Shown piece by piece: positions 9,969 through 18,908 of a stretch of DNA of 64,000 nt (the stretch's first letter is position 1; each line of letters begins with the position of its first letter). The DNA comes from Pseudomonas mandelii. GTDB taxonomy: Bacteria; Pseudomonadota; Gammaproteobacteria; Pseudomonadales; Pseudomonadaceae. Both the position numbers and the translations under genes were made by a program. A model generated the notes under the pieces. The model ran no database searches and was not told the origin of the DNA. It saw only the letters and a program-made list of their open reading frames with translations. The stretch is taken from positions 61,657-125,656 of the forward strand of contig NZ_RCZA01000016.1 of assembly GCF_006438925.1 (NCBI RefSeq). Direction: 5' to 3'.

Positions 9969-11297
9969 TCAGTGGCTCGAACGACCGGTCATCTCCAGCG
10001 CTATTTCGCTTGCATAGCTGTCGGTCATGCCGGCGATGAAATCAATCATCCGTAGAAACGAGGCGTGCAATGGGCCGTGAGAATCGGGCGCATTGTTACC
10101 CAACAGGTCGAGGACTCGGCGACTCTTGAAGGACGGCGTTCGACCGTTATGCTGTTCCAGTGCCGCGCCGCAGAAGGCATTGAGCAGGATTTCCAGCGTG
10201 GTATAGGCGCCGATTTCATGCAGGGTCTTGCGCTTGTCCTGGAAGATTTTTTTCCGCGCCATGTCCTTCGCATTCAGGACGCAACGCTTGGCAGGGCCGT
10301 GCATGTGCTCCACCAGATCACCGGGCAGCGTGCCAGCCAGCAACGCGTCCTGTTGCTCGACAAAGGCCCGGGCTGCGGCGTTGGTCAAGTGTTCAATGGC
10401 TTTGCCTCGCAGGATTGCCAGTTTGCGCCGGCGCGAATCCAGTGGACCAAGCTGGCGATAGGTTTCCGGCAAATCGTCACCCACAAGGTCCAGCAACAGG
10501 GACTCGACTTCGGCGTACTCCAGCAACTCCATTTCCAGACCGTCTTCCAGATCGATCAGCGCGTAGCAGATGTCATCGGCAGCCTCCATCAGATACACGA
10601 GCGGATGGCGCGCCCAACGTTGTTCCTCGAGTTGTGGCAGGCCGAGTTTATGGGCGATTTGTTCCAGAAGCGGTAATTCGCTCTGATAGCAGCCGAACTT
10701 GTGTTTCTTGTAGCCCAGTGAATCCGCGTGTTTTGCCGTCCATGGATACTTCAGATAAGTACCCAGCGTGGCGTAGGTCAGCCGGGTGCCGCCGTCGAAC
10801 TGGTGATATTCCAGCTGGGTGAGTACCCGGAAGCCTTGGGCATTGCCTTCGAAATTGAGGAAGTCATTGCGTTCGACTTCGCTCATTGCATCCAGCCAGC
10901 CACGACCGGCGGCTTGCTGGAACCAGTGGCGAATTGCGTCTTCGCCGGAATGGCCGAAGGGCGGATTGCCGATGTCATGGGCCAGGCAAGCCGATTGCAC
11001 CACCATGCCCAGGTCGCTGGGCTCGCACCAGTCGGGCAGGGCGCTGCGGATGGTTTCGCCAACGCGCATGCCCAGCGAACGGCCGACGCAGCTGACTTCC
11101 AGCGAGTGGGTCAGGCGCGTGTGGATATGATCGTTGCTGGTGACCGGATGGACCTGGGTCTTACGCCCGAGGCGGCGAAACGCACCCGAGAAAATGATCC
11201 GGTCGTGGTCTTTGTGGAAAGGACTGCGGCCGAGTTCTTCCGGGCTGTGCAGAGGCTTTCCGAGGCGTTCGCGGGTAAGCAGGGTTTGCCAATCCAA
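9969..11297 (-). CDS. dgt: dGTPase-like deoxynucleoside triphosphate triphosphohydrolase
   Basis: A 442-residue HD-domain protein. The metal-binding motifs are RLTHSLEV (His of the first HD element) and ACLAHDIGNPPFGHSGE (HD pair), as in dGTPase-like proteins that cleave dNTPs to nucleoside plus triphosphate. The start is a TTG at 11297: the product begins MDWQTLLTRERLG, a typical start for this family, and GGAGAG lies 9 nt upstream. It is a single-gene unit followed by a hairpin. The substrate preference cannot be read from sequence. Confidence 0.88.
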   Translation of the reverse strand: MDWQTLLTRERLGKPLHSPEELGRSPFHKDHDRIIFSGAFRRLGRKTQVHPVTSNDHIHTRLTHSLEVSCVGRSLGMRVGETIRSALPDWCEPSDLGMVVQSACLAHDIGNPPFGHSGEDAIRHWFQQAAGRGWLDAMSEVERNDFLNFEGNAQGFRVLTQLEYHQFDGGTRLTYATLGTYLKYPWTAKHADSLGYKKHKFGCYQSELPLLEQIAHKLGLPQLEEQRWARHPLVYLMEAADDICYALIDLEDGLEMELLEYAEVESLLLDLVGDDLPETYRQLGPLDSRRRKLAILRGKAIEHLTNAAARAFVEQQDALLAGTLPGDLVEHMHGPAKRCVLNAKDMARKKIFQDKRKTLHEIGAYTTLEILLNAFCGAALEQHNGRTPSFKSRRVLDLLGNNAPDSHGPLHASFLRMIDFIAGMTDSYASEIALEMTGRSSH

Positions 11298-11366
11298 GGC
11301 GGGTTCTCTCCGTCAGGTGTTTGATTGCTTAAGCTTCCGGGTTCGCGTCCGGACCTGCAAGCGGAA

Positions 11367-12530
11367 CTACAGCCCGGCGGCGTCGATATCGATGAGCAGC
11401 AGTCGCTCGCCGTGGTCGAAAAATTGCCCGGCGGTGAGGCAGTACTGGTTGGTGGTTGCATCGCGGTAAGTATTGGAGAGCGTCAACCTGCGCTCATCCC
11501 AACCCTCTGCCAGCAGATGATAGAAGTAGGGACGCCATGACCAGTTGTGACCCAGGTAGCGATTGTCGGCCTCCCAGCCGTTGTTGCGCCATTCAAGGTT
11601 GGGCGTCAGCTGCGTGCCGTGGCGGTCGCATTGGTAGAAGCGCAGCAGCCAGGGAAATGCATCCAGTTGTGGCAAGGCGCTGAGCGGTGCTTGGGCCTGA
11701 GCCCATGCTTGCAGGATGGTCATTAGCTCGCTGAGTTGCTGGCGCATGAGCATCAGGCGACCGCGCTCATCCAGCTTCTGCTGAACATAACGCTGACGCA
11801 GTTGTGCGAAGCGCTCGACAAAGGCGTCCGAGGCAAAGAAACCGGCTTGTGCCCGGGCGAACAGAAAACCCTGAACGTAGCGCGAACCGCACTCCAAAGC
11901 AAAACTCAGTTGAGCTTCGGTTTCCACCCCTTCGGCGATGATCCAGCAACCGGTTTTCTCCGCCATTTGCGCCAGAGCCTTGACCACGTCGCTGCTCGGT
12001 CCACCCAACGCAGCAGCCTGGAACAGGCGCATGTCGAGCTTGAGAATGTCCGGTTGCAGCGCGAGCACGCGATCAAGCTGAGAGTAACCGGCACCGAAGT
12101 CATCGATGGCGATCCGCGCGCCGGCCTGTCGGTAGCGCGCCACAACGTCGGCCAGGCGCTGAATATCGCCCCCCAGTTCGGTGATCTCGAAGACAATGCG
12201 TTGCGGGTCGACGTTGTGCTTGCTCAATTGCTTGAGGCTCGGTAGAGCCTGGTCCGGCCGCAAGCGGTTGATCCAGCGTGGCGATATGTTCAGGCTCAGA
12301 AACCAGTCCAGGGGCGCTTCATGCAGGCGGCTCAGCGCGTTATCGCGGATCTGGCGATCCAGACGACGCAGCGCGATAGCGGGCGTTCGCGGGTCGGCGA
12401 ACAGCGGCCCCACCGAAGCCAGTTGTCCGTCAGCCTGGCGCAATCGACCCAGGGCCTCGATGCCAGCGATACGGCCGGTGGCGGTATCGATGAATGGTTG
12501 AAAACAGGCGAGCGGTTGCCCGTCGATCAC
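11367..12530 (-). CDS. EAL-domain c-di-GMP phosphodiesterase with C-terminal sensory-like domain
   Basis: A 387-residue cytosolic protein. The EAL domain (about residues 5-245) keeps the expected catalytic and metal residues: IEALGR, LSLNISPRW, FEITELGG, IAIDDFGAGYSQL, ILKLDM, AEGVETEAQ and VQGFLFA. The C-terminal 140 residues resemble the PAS-like YkuI_C domain that follows EAL in Bacillus YkuI; this is a resemblance call only. I chose the GTG at 12530 because AAGGAGG lies 4 nt upstream. The frame continues to 12632 without family-like sequence. No GGDEF or membrane helix is present. Confidence 0.85.
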   Translation of the reverse strand: MIDGQPLACFQPFIDTATGRIAGIEALGRLRQADGQLASVGPLFADPRTPAIALRRLDRQIRDNALSRLHEAPLDWFLSLNISPRWINRLRPDQALPSLKQLSKHNVDPQRIVFEITELGGDIQRLADVVARYRQAGARIAIDDFGAGYSQLDRVLALQPDILKLDMRLFQAAALGGPSSDVVKALAQMAEKTGCWIIAEGVETEAQLSFALECGSRYVQGFLFARAQAGFFASDAFVERFAQLRQRYVQQKLDERGRLMLMRQQLSELMTILQAWAQAQAPLSALPQLDAFPWLLRFYQCDRHGTQLTPNLEWRNNGWEADNRYLGHNWSWRPYFYHLLAEGWDERRLTLSNTYRDATTNQYCLTAGQFFDHGERLLLIDIDAAGL

Positions 12531-12653
12531 GAGGCCTCCTTGGTCAGGTCTTGTTATTGGATAAAACCTGTTCACCGGGTAGGCACACAGGATTGAACCC
12601 CTCGATAAAGAGGTTCGATCCAGGTGTTGCAAGAATGCAGCCAGATAACGGCC

Positions 12654-12995
12654 TTAGTGGTGACGCGAAGAGCCTTGCATGACCAGCTTGATCAACGGCC
12701 CCAGCGTGGCGCCCAGACGAACCAGTCGAGTGAGGCTGCTGACGCCACCGCTCTTGGCGCCCTTACCCGTCAGAAAGCCCAGCAAGGTGACGGCAGCCAC
12801 GCCCCAGAGTGGAGCGTGCTTGATGCCGAAGCCATCCTGCAGGTTTTGCGTCATCCCGCGCACGCGCTGCAAGGGTTGCAGCAGTTGCGCGGATTCGTGG
12901 CGGATTTCCTGACGATGCATTTCCATGCGCAGGCGAATCAGCGCCTTGCGCATTTCGGTGCGCGAGCTGTTGTGAGGCAGTTCAGGCAGGCTCAT
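12654..12995 (-). CDS. small conserved membrane-associated protein, YqjK-like position
   Basis: A 113-residue protein rich in charged residues at the N-terminus with a hydrophobic region at about 64-75 (LWGVAAVTLLGFLTG). It is the third gene of an operon with YqjE-like and ElaB/YqjD-like genes, overlapping the YqjE-like stop by 4 bp. Its position matches the third gene of the enterobacterial yqjDE-yqjK cluster, although I cannot confirm homology by eye. Function unknown. Confidence 0.65.
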   Translation of the reverse strand: MSLPELPHNSSRTEMRKALIRLRMEMHRQEIRHESAQLLQPLQRVRGMTQNLQDGFGIKHAPLWGVAAVTLLGFLTGKGAKSGGVSSLTRLVRLGATLGPLIKLVMQGSSRHH

Positions 12996-13381
12996 GGCAG
13001 CAGACGCTCCCGATCGTTGGCCAACTCTTCCAGGGTGCCGTGGAAGGGCGAGGACTCATCGTAAATCGCCGCTCTCAAGCGCATCGCACAGAAAATGGCC
13101 GCGAGTGTGTAGAAAACACAGAGCCCGATGATGGCCGCCAGGCGATAGGTGTCCCAAAACAGGATCAACACCAGCGTCGACAACCCCACCAGCAACAGCA
13201 AGGCAAAAACCAGCGCCAGGCCTGCGAATAGCAACAGGCTTACCGTGCGGGCTTTTTGTTCCTGCAATTCGATGCCGAACAGTTCGACATGGCTGTGCAG
13301 CAGTCCAAGAAAAGCAGCACCCAGGCGCCGCGTTGAGGAGCTTGGGCCCGTCGCGGACGAGCCGGATTCGCCGATCGCCAT
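12992..13381 (-). CDS. YqjE-family (phage holin superfamily III-like) membrane protein
   Basis: A 129-residue inner-membrane protein with two hydrophobic helices, at about residues 47-70 (SLLLFAGLALVFALLLLVGL) and 80-105, preceded by an amphipathic segment. Architecture and neighbours match YqjE/ACT-holin-like proteins. The start is the ATG at 13381 (MAIGESGSS), almost touching the stop of the upstream ElaB/YqjD gene. The frame is open nine codons further up. The exact function is not known for the family. Confidence 0.75.
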   Translation of the reverse strand: MAIGESGSSATGPSSSTRRLGAAFLGLLHSHVELFGIELQEQKARTVSLLLFAGLALVFALLLLVGLSTLVLILFWDTYRLAAIIGLCVFYTLAAIFCAMRLRAAIYDESSPFHGTLEELANDRERLLP

Positions 13382-13382
13382 A

Positions 13383-13697
13383 TCAGCGCCGAGTGGCCAG
13401 CAAGCCAATCAGGAAACCCACGCCGGCCGCGATCCCGACCGATTGCCATGGGTTGGCCTGGACATAGTCTTCGGTGGCGGTAACGGCAGCCTTGCTGCGT
13501 TCGCGCAGGGAATCTTCGGTCAATTTCAAGGTTTCGCGCGCACGCAGCAGACTGTCGTGGATTTGCTCGCGCAGCTCGTCAGCCTGATCGCCGGCCAACG
13601 TTGCAGTGTGTTCCAGCAACCGTTCGGTGTCGTTGACCAGAGTCTGAAAATCGTTCATCAGGATTTCTTGAGCAGTCTTTGCCTTGATGCTGGCCAT
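13383..13697 (-). CDS. ElaB/YqjD/DUF883 family protein
   Basis: A 104-residue protein with a long amphipathic, probably coiled-coil region (residues 15-80) and a C-terminal membrane anchor containing NPWQSVGIAAGVGFLIGLL, the hallmark of the ElaB/YqjD family. E. coli YqjD is a stationary-phase inner-membrane protein reported to bind ribosomes. It is first of three co-directional overlapping genes. The family suggests a stress or stationary-phase role; no promoter was recognised. Confidence 0.85.
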   Translation of the reverse strand: MASIKAKTAQEILMNDFQTLVNDTERLLEHTATLAGDQADELREQIHDSLLRARETLKLTEDSLRERSKAAVTATEDYVQANPWQSVGIAAGVGFLIGLLATRR

Positions 13698-14003
13698 GGG
13701 TGGATCTCCGTAAGTGGCTTCTGAAGCGTTCGAGTATGAGCCTTGCGCGAAGGTTCAGTACAAATGACTGGTACAACTTTTGCTACGTCGTGGTGCGTCT
13801 GCCTGCGCCGTTGCGCTGTTGCTGGGCAGGATTCGAGCAAAACCTTATCTCAAATAATGAAAACTCGCGCAAAGGTTCCAACCTTGTGCGCCAAAGCGGC
13901 TCATCGGGGGCTATCTGCTGATCCCGACAAGGTGCAACTTGGTGCATGAATTGTCTGCGCGAACTGCTTTGGTGCTTTTTTAGCCTTCAGGTCTGCCAAC
14001 CCC
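13698..14003. other. intergenic region between the yqjD-like operon and amt
   Basis: About 306 bp separate two divergent genes. The segment just before amt contains TGCAACTTGGTGCA at about 13935-13948, which partly resembles an NtrC site. A sigma-54-like element would be imperfect (TGGTGC followed by TTGTC). I see no clear sigma-70 promoter, repeat or RNA gene. Confidence 0.3.
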
Positions 14004-15212
14004 ATGGAAAATCTGCAAAGCGCTGTGGACAGTCTGGTCCATAGCTCCAATACGTTGTTCATTCTGATCGGCGCGGTCATGGTGCTGGCGATGCACGCCG
14101 GTTTTGCCTTTCTTGAAGTCGGCACGGTTCGACAAAAGAACCAGGTCAATGCCTTGTCGAAGATTCTCAGTGACTTCGCCATTTCGACCCTGGCCTACTT
14201 CTTTATAGGCTATTGGATTTCCTATGGGGTGACCTTCATGCAACCGGCGGCTGTGATCAATGCTGATCATGGCTATGGGCTGGTGAAGTTTTTCTTCCTG
14301 CTGACCTTTGCTGCGGCGATACCCGCGATCATTTCCGGGGGCATCGCCGAGCGTGCCCGGTTCGTTCCGCAGTTGTGCGCCACGGCATTGATCGTAGCGT
14401 TCATCTATCCGTTCTTCGAGGGCATGATCTGGAACGGCAACTTTGGCTTGCAAGCCTGGTTGCTGGAGCACTTTGGCGCCAGTTTCCATGATTTCGCCGG
14501 CTCGGTGGTGGTTCACGCCATGGGCGGTTGGCTGGCTCTGGCGGCGGTGTTGTTGCTCGGGCCGCGCAATGGTCGTTATCGCGAAGGACGACTGGTGGCG
14601 TTCGCGCCCTCGAGCATTCCCTTTTTGGCGCTGGGGTCGTGGATCCTGATCGTTGGCTGGTTCGGTTTCAACGTGATGAGCGCGCAAACCTTGCAAGGTG
14701 TCAGCGGACTGGTGGCGGTGAACTCGTTGATGGCCATGGTCGGCGGTACCGTGGCGGCGCTGATCGTCGGGCGCAATGACCCGGGCTTTCTGCATAACGG
14801 CCCGCTGGCCGGGCTGGTGGCGATCTGCGCCGGTTCCGATCTGATGCATCCGGTGGGCGCGCTGATCACTGGCGTCATCGCCGGCGCATTGTTTGTATGG
14901 TGCTTCACTGCGGCTCAAGTCAAATGGCGCATCGACGATGTGCTGGGGGTTTGGCCGTTGCATGGTTTGTGTGGCGTCTGGGGCGGAATCGCCTGCGGCA
15001 TTTTCGGCCAGAGCGCGCTGGGTGGGCTGGGCGGCGTGAGTCTGATCAGCCAGTTGATCGGCACTGCGTTGGGGGTGGTTGTGGCGCTGGCGGGTGGCTT
15101 TGCCGTGTATGGCACGATCAAGGCGTTCCATGGTCTGCGCCTGAGTCAGGAAGAAGAGTATTACGGCGCTGACTTGTCGGTGCACAAGATTGGCGCTGTG
15201 AGCCAGGACTAG
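14004..15212 (+). CDS. amt: ammonium transporter, Amt/AmtB family
   Basis: A 402-residue polytopic membrane protein of the Amt/Mep/Rh family that conducts NH3/NH4+ across the inner membrane. It has the N-terminal GFAFLEVGTVRQKNQ signature and both pore histidines, one in DFAGSVVVHAMGG and the second in PLHGLCGVWGG. No glnK gene is adjacent, unlike the usual glnK-amtB pair, so it is probably a secondary transporter; such orphan copies are common in Pseudomonas. Its stop overlaps the convergent antiporter gene by 4 bp. Nitrogen control is expected, but only a weak candidate site is visible. Confidence 0.9.
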   Translation: MENLQSAVDSLVHSSNTLFILIGAVMVLAMHAGFAFLEVGTVRQKNQVNALSKILSDFAISTLAYFFIGYWISYGVTFMQPAAVINADHGYGLVKFFFLLTFAAAIPAIISGGIAERARFVPQLCATALIVAFIYPFFEGMIWNGNFGLQAWLLEHFGASFHDFAGSVVVHAMGGWLALAAVLLLGPRNGRYREGRLVAFAPSSIPFLALGSWILIVGWFGFNVMSAQTLQGVSGLVAVNSLMAMVGGTVAALIVGRNDPGFLHNGPLAGLVAICAGSDLMHPVGALITGVIAGALFVWCFTAAQVKWRIDDVLGVWPLHGLCGVWGGIACGIFGQSALGGLGGVSLISQLIGTALGVVVALAGGFAVYGTIKAFHGLRLSQEEEYYGADLSVHKIGAVSQD

Positions 15213-16987
15213 GTCTCTTCGTCGTCAGCGCCAGGATAGAAACCGTGCAGCAGACGATAGCGGTCGTGCCGAATCTGGTCGGCCCGCTCCTGTACCTGAT
15301 GCGCGGGTAATCCCAGCATGATCAGCGCGTGGGAGGCGAGCATCAGGCTCGACTCCAGCAGTTCAGGCACGACTTCGCTGGCGCCGGCTGCCTTCAACTC
15401 GGCCAGTTGGCTGTCGTCGCGCGTGCGCACCAGAATCGGCACGGTCGCGTTGAGTCGCCGTGCTTCCTTGAGGATCAGCAACGCGATGTCGGCCTGATCC
15501 ACGGCGATCACCAACAGCCTGGCGCGCTCCAGCCCTATCGCGACCAGCAGTTCACCGCGACGTGAGTCGCCATAATGCACACAGGTTTCACCATCGGCGG
15601 CTTCGTGGACACGCACCGGATCAGTATCCAGTGCGATGTAGGGTTGCTGCGCGTTGCGTAGTGCGCGTCCGATTGACTGACCTACACGACCGTAGCCACA
15701 TATAACGACATGGTTGTGTAACCCGGCATTGAGCGCGCTGATTTCTTCAAGTTTTGCTTCTTCGTTGGGTTTGCGGTGCAGGCGTGTGGCGATGTGGGGC
15801 GCGGCGCGCAGCAACAACGGCGTGACTAGCATCGAACAGAAGGTCGCCGCCAGCAGCAGGCCGCCAAAATCCGCGGGCATCAGTTTGTTCTGCTGCATCT
15901 GTGCCATCAGCGCAAAGCAGAACTCGCCGCCCTGGGCCAATGCCAGGCCGCTGCGCCAGGCGGTTTCGCCATCGCTGCCACGCCATTTGACCAGCAGCGC
16001 AACGACGCTGCCCTTCAGCAGCAACAACCCCAGGGTCAGGCCGAGAATCAGCAGGCCGTGGCTGGCGAACAACTGCAAGTCGATCAGCATGCCGATACTG
16101 ACGAAGAACAGCCCGAGCAGGATGTCGCGGAACGGGCGGATGTCGGCCTCGATCTGATGCCGGTAGTGGCTTTCCCCCAGCAGCATGCCGGCGAGAAACG
16201 CACCCAGAGCGGGGGAGAGACCGAGCAGGTGCGTCAGCCACGCTGTCAGCAGAACAATGACCAGCGCCAGTAGCACGAACAGTTCCGGGGAACGGGCAGC
16301 CGCCACTTCATGGAACAGCCGCGGCAGTACCCAGCGACTGGCCAGCAGCAGACCGACGAACAATACGACGGTTTTACCCAGCGTCAGTGGCAGCGCCCAA
16401 TACCAGGCCTGGTCGCTGCTGCCAGCGAACACCGGCACCAGGGTCAGCAGCAATACCGCCACGACGTCCTGGAACAGCAATACGGCGATGGCATTCTGGC
16501 CGTGACTGCTGAAAATCTCGCCGAGACTGCTCAGCTCTTTACTGACAATGGCCGTGGAAGACAGCGACAGGCCGGCGCCGAGTAACAGCGCAGGCGTGAT
16601 CGGCATGCCGAGCAGCATCAGTAAACCCCCTAGCAGCATCCCGGAGCACAGCACCTGTAGGCTGCCAAGCCCAAACACCACTCGTCGCAACGCGAGCATC
16701 TTCGACAGGGAAAATTCCAGCCCGAGGGAGAACAGCAGGAACACCACGCCTAACTCGGCGAGGTCCGGCAGCTCTTCGTTTTCGTTAACCCAGTTGAATG
16801 CGGTCGGCCCGATCATCAGCCCCACGCACAGGTAGCCCAGTACTGGCGGCAATCGCAGGCGCTGGAACAGTGCAATCACCACCAGGGAGGAGGCGAGGAT
16901 GATCAACAGGTTGGCGAACACAAAAAACTCCGGGATGGACGCTGACCAGTCAAGCGTAGAGGCAAATAATCCGTGAGCATCGCGCAA
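15209..16987 (-). CDS. CPA2-family cation:proton antiporter with TrkA-N domain (KefB/KefC-like)
   Basis: A 592-residue protein. The N-terminal Na+/H+ exchanger domain (about residues 20-400) has roughly 12 hydrophobic helices. A cytosolic NAD-binding TrkA-N/RCK domain starts at HVVICGYGRVGQS. This is the K+ efflux layout of KefB/KefC, but the true ion and glutathione regulation cannot be inferred. The longest frame starts with TTG at 16987. A GTG at 16921 with GGAG 6 nt upstream gives a start at MFANLLIILASS and may be the real one, which would make the protein 570 residues. Confidence 0.85.
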   Translation of the reverse strand: MRDAHGLFASTLDWSASIPEFFVFANLLIILASSLVVIALFQRLRLPPVLGYLCVGLMIGPTAFNWVNENEELPDLAELGVVFLLFSLGLEFSLSKMLALRRVVFGLGSLQVLCSGMLLGGLLMLLGMPITPALLLGAGLSLSSTAIVSKELSSLGEIFSSHGQNAIAVLLFQDVVAVLLLTLVPVFAGSSDQAWYWALPLTLGKTVVLFVGLLLASRWVLPRLFHEVAAARSPELFVLLALVIVLLTAWLTHLLGLSPALGAFLAGMLLGESHYRHQIEADIRPFRDILLGLFFVSIGMLIDLQLFASHGLLILGLTLGLLLLKGSVVALLVKWRGSDGETAWRSGLALAQGGEFCFALMAQMQQNKLMPADFGGLLLAATFCSMLVTPLLLRAAPHIATRLHRKPNEEAKLEEISALNAGLHNHVVICGYGRVGQSIGRALRNAQQPYIALDTDPVRVHEAADGETCVHYGDSRRGELLVAIGLERARLLVIAVDQADIALLILKEARRLNATVPILVRTRDDSQLAELKAAGASEVVPELLESSLMLASHALIMLGLPAHQVQERADQIRHDRYRLLHGFYPGADDEET

Positions 16988-17130
16988 AGGATGTTGAAGG
17001 CGACTGATGTGCGTCAGCGTATTGCCGCTCTCCGTTGCCGATATGACTCAAGGGTAGAGTATTCAATGGCTCGACGGCTTTTCAGGGCAGGCCTAGAATA
17101 GTTACTTAATTTTTTTTCGGTTGAGCGCTC

Positions 17131-17370
17131 ATGCTTCCTGAATGTCAGCTGTTCGGCACCGTTGGTTGCCATCTTTGTGAAGTCGCTGAAGCCATGCTGA
17201 TGGAATTTGTCGAGCGCGAGGGTCTGCTGGTGGAGCTGGTGGATATTGCTGACGACGAAACATGGTTCGAAGCTTACAGTCTGCGTATTCCGGTGTTAAG
17301 ACGGGTCGACACCGGCGCTGAGTTGGCCTGGCCATTCAGCACCGAGCAGGTGGTGGCACTCCTGCGTTGA
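17131..17370 (+). CDS. glutaredoxin-like family protein (DUF836)
   Basis: A 79-residue thioredoxin-fold protein with a CxxC redox motif in GCHLCE (residues 13-18) and the cis-Pro region RIPVLRR. This matches the short glutaredoxin-like DUF836 family of thiol-disulfide proteins. Its partner is unknown. It stands alone, divergent from the antiporter gene. Confidence 0.82.
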   Translation: MLPECQLFGTVGCHLCEVAEAMLMEFVEREGLLVELVDIADDETWFEAYSLRIPVLRRVDTGAELAWPFSTEQVVALLR

Positions 17371-17450
17371 TCGGTTTTTTGCGGTGGCGGTGTTCCCGCC
17401 TGTCGAACTCTGCGATGGATCCCCTTGGCTTTACCGGCACTGATCGGATA

Positions 17451-17466
17451 CTGTATGCACATACAG
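17451..17466. promoter_or_regulatory. LexA (SOS) box
   Basis: CTGTATGCACATACAG is a perfect 16-bp palindrome matching the LexA consensus CTGT-N8-ACAG with a favourable TAT/ATA interior. It lies 75 bp upstream of the gene at 17541 and downstream of the glutaredoxin-like stop, so its target is most likely the 17541 gene. Confidence 0.85.
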
Positions 17467-17540
17467 TTATTCGTGATGCCTGCCTTGCACCCCTGGTTTT
17501 CGGGTTTGGGCAAGCGGTCCGGGCGTGAGAGGGATGAATC

Positions 17541-17858
17541 GTGGTCAATGTCGAACAATTGAAGAACAGCGTGAACCGGATGTCGGCGGACGTGGTGCGC
17601 GAGGCTGTCCTCGAATTGCGTCTGGATGGCCTGGTGACAGAAGGGAAAACTCCCTTCAATAAACTGCATTTCAATACCTGTTTCGCCGAAATCGAAGCCT
17701 TGTTCCAGCGCGCGGGCTATCACCGGCAGTTGGATGTCGTGGGCTATCAGGGTTTGTTGTATGCGCTTTATGACCCTGGTCGATGGGAGGCGGTTGATGT
17801 GCTGCGCTGGCTCAAGGAGTTCACCGAAGCAGCAGCGCGCACGCAGATACCGGCTTGA
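17541..17858 (+). CDS. conserved small protein, probably SOS-regulated
   Basis: A 105-residue soluble protein with no signal peptide, helix-rich and acidic. I do not recognise a named domain. The start is a GTG at 17541 preceded by GAGAGGG. The LexA box at 17451-17466 predicts DNA-damage induction. From memory, P. aeruginosa has a LexA-controlled hypothetical gene of this type, but I cannot confirm orthology. It is followed by the pseudouridine synthase gene after 71 bp. Confidence 0.7.
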   Translation: MVNVEQLKNSVNRMSADVVREAVLELRLDGLVTEGKTPFNKLHFNTCFAEIEALFQRAGYHRQLDVVGYQGLLYALYDPGRWEAVDVLRWLKEFTEAAARTQIPA

Positions 17859-17929
17859 GGATTCTCTTCTAGGTTCGTTCCGGCCGCTGTTGGATAATGC
17901 CGCCCTGTATTGAGGGTTAGAACTTTCGT

Positions 17930-18820
17930 ATGTCCACTTCATCTTTTTCTGCTGCACACAACCAGGCCAGCACGCTCTACTTGCCGCCTGGTCCGTGGCA
18001 GACCGTACTCGATTGTCTGTGCGAACACTTCAGCGCCATCGGTCGTGAACAATGGCTGGACAGAATCGCTCGCGGTCGTGTTCTCGACGGTCACGGCATG
18101 CCGATCGCCCTTGATCTGCCTTACAAGGAAGGCTTGCGGATTCATTATTTCCGTGAGGTGCCGGACGAAAAGGCGATCCCGGTGGTTGAGTCGATTCTGT
18201 ACGCGGATGAGCATCTGGTCGTGGCGGACAAGCCGCATTTTCTGCCAGTGACTCCGGCGGGTGAATACGTGGAACAGACCCTGTTGCGACGGCTGATCCG
18301 TCGACTCGATAACCCGCATCTGGTGCCTTTGCATCGCATTGACCGGCACACAGCGGGGCTGGTGCTGTTTTCCGCCAACCCTCAGAGCCGTTCTGCCTAT
18401 CAGTCGTTGTTTCCGACACGGCAGATCGAAAAGCGCTACGAGGCAATTGCCCGAGCGTTGCCTGAACGCTCTTTTCCATTGGTCCATAAGAGTCGCCTCA
18501 TCGATGGCGAGCCTTTCTTCCGCATGCAGGAAGGTCCGGGCGTCAGCAATACCGAAACGGCTGTCGACGTCAGGGAGAAGAACGGTGATCTCTGGCGTTA
18601 TGCGCTTTACCCGGTGACAGGCAAGAAGCATCAGTTGCGGGTGCACATGACAGCCTTGGGCGCCAGCATCTGCAACGACCCGTTTTATCCGCAGGTACTC
18701 AAGGATGTTGAGGATGACTATGCCAATCCTTTGAAACTGCTCGCTCAGGGATTACGGTTTGTGGACCCGGTCACCGGCGAGGAAAGAGCATTCGAAAGCA
18801 CCATCACCCTGCAGTGGTGA
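17930..18820 (+). CDS. RluA-family pseudouridine synthase
   Basis: A 296-residue enzyme converting uridine to pseudouridine in RNA. The catalytic motif is HRIDRHTAGLVLF (about residues 137-149), with the catalytic Asp in HRID. The family C-terminal motif GKKHQLRVHM is also present. No S4 domain is visible at the N-terminus, and the RNA target cannot be assigned by eye. A strong hairpin terminator follows. Confidence 0.88.
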   Translation: MSTSSFSAAHNQASTLYLPPGPWQTVLDCLCEHFSAIGREQWLDRIARGRVLDGHGMPIALDLPYKEGLRIHYFREVPDEKAIPVVESILYADEHLVVADKPHFLPVTPAGEYVEQTLLRRLIRRLDNPHLVPLHRIDRHTAGLVLFSANPQSRSAYQSLFPTRQIEKRYEAIARALPERSFPLVHKSRLIDGEPFFRMQEGPGVSNTETAVDVREKNGDLWRYALYPVTGKKHQLRVHMTALGASICNDPFYPQVLKDVEDDYANPLKLLAQGLRFVDPVTGEERAFESTITLQW

Positions 18821-18859
18821 TCAAGAGGTTCAGCGAATCTGCTGATCTTCAGCCACGAA

Positions 18860-18882
18860 AAAGCCCGCATAAAGCGGGCTTT
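18860..18882. terminator. bidirectional intrinsic terminator
   Basis: AAAGCCCGC (18860-18868) pairs with GCGGGCTTT (18874-18882) around a 5-nt loop, with A and T runs on both flanks. It separates the convergent pseudouridine synthase and YgdI/YgdR-like genes and can serve both strands. Confidence 0.9.
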
Positions 18883-18908
18883 TCCATATCCGGTTGTCAC
18901 CGCAAAAA

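Noticed and set aside
13920..13990. NtrC/sigma-54 promoter before amt
   Set aside because: The -12 element lacks GC and the NtrC half-sites are spaced wrongly; kept only as a weak note.
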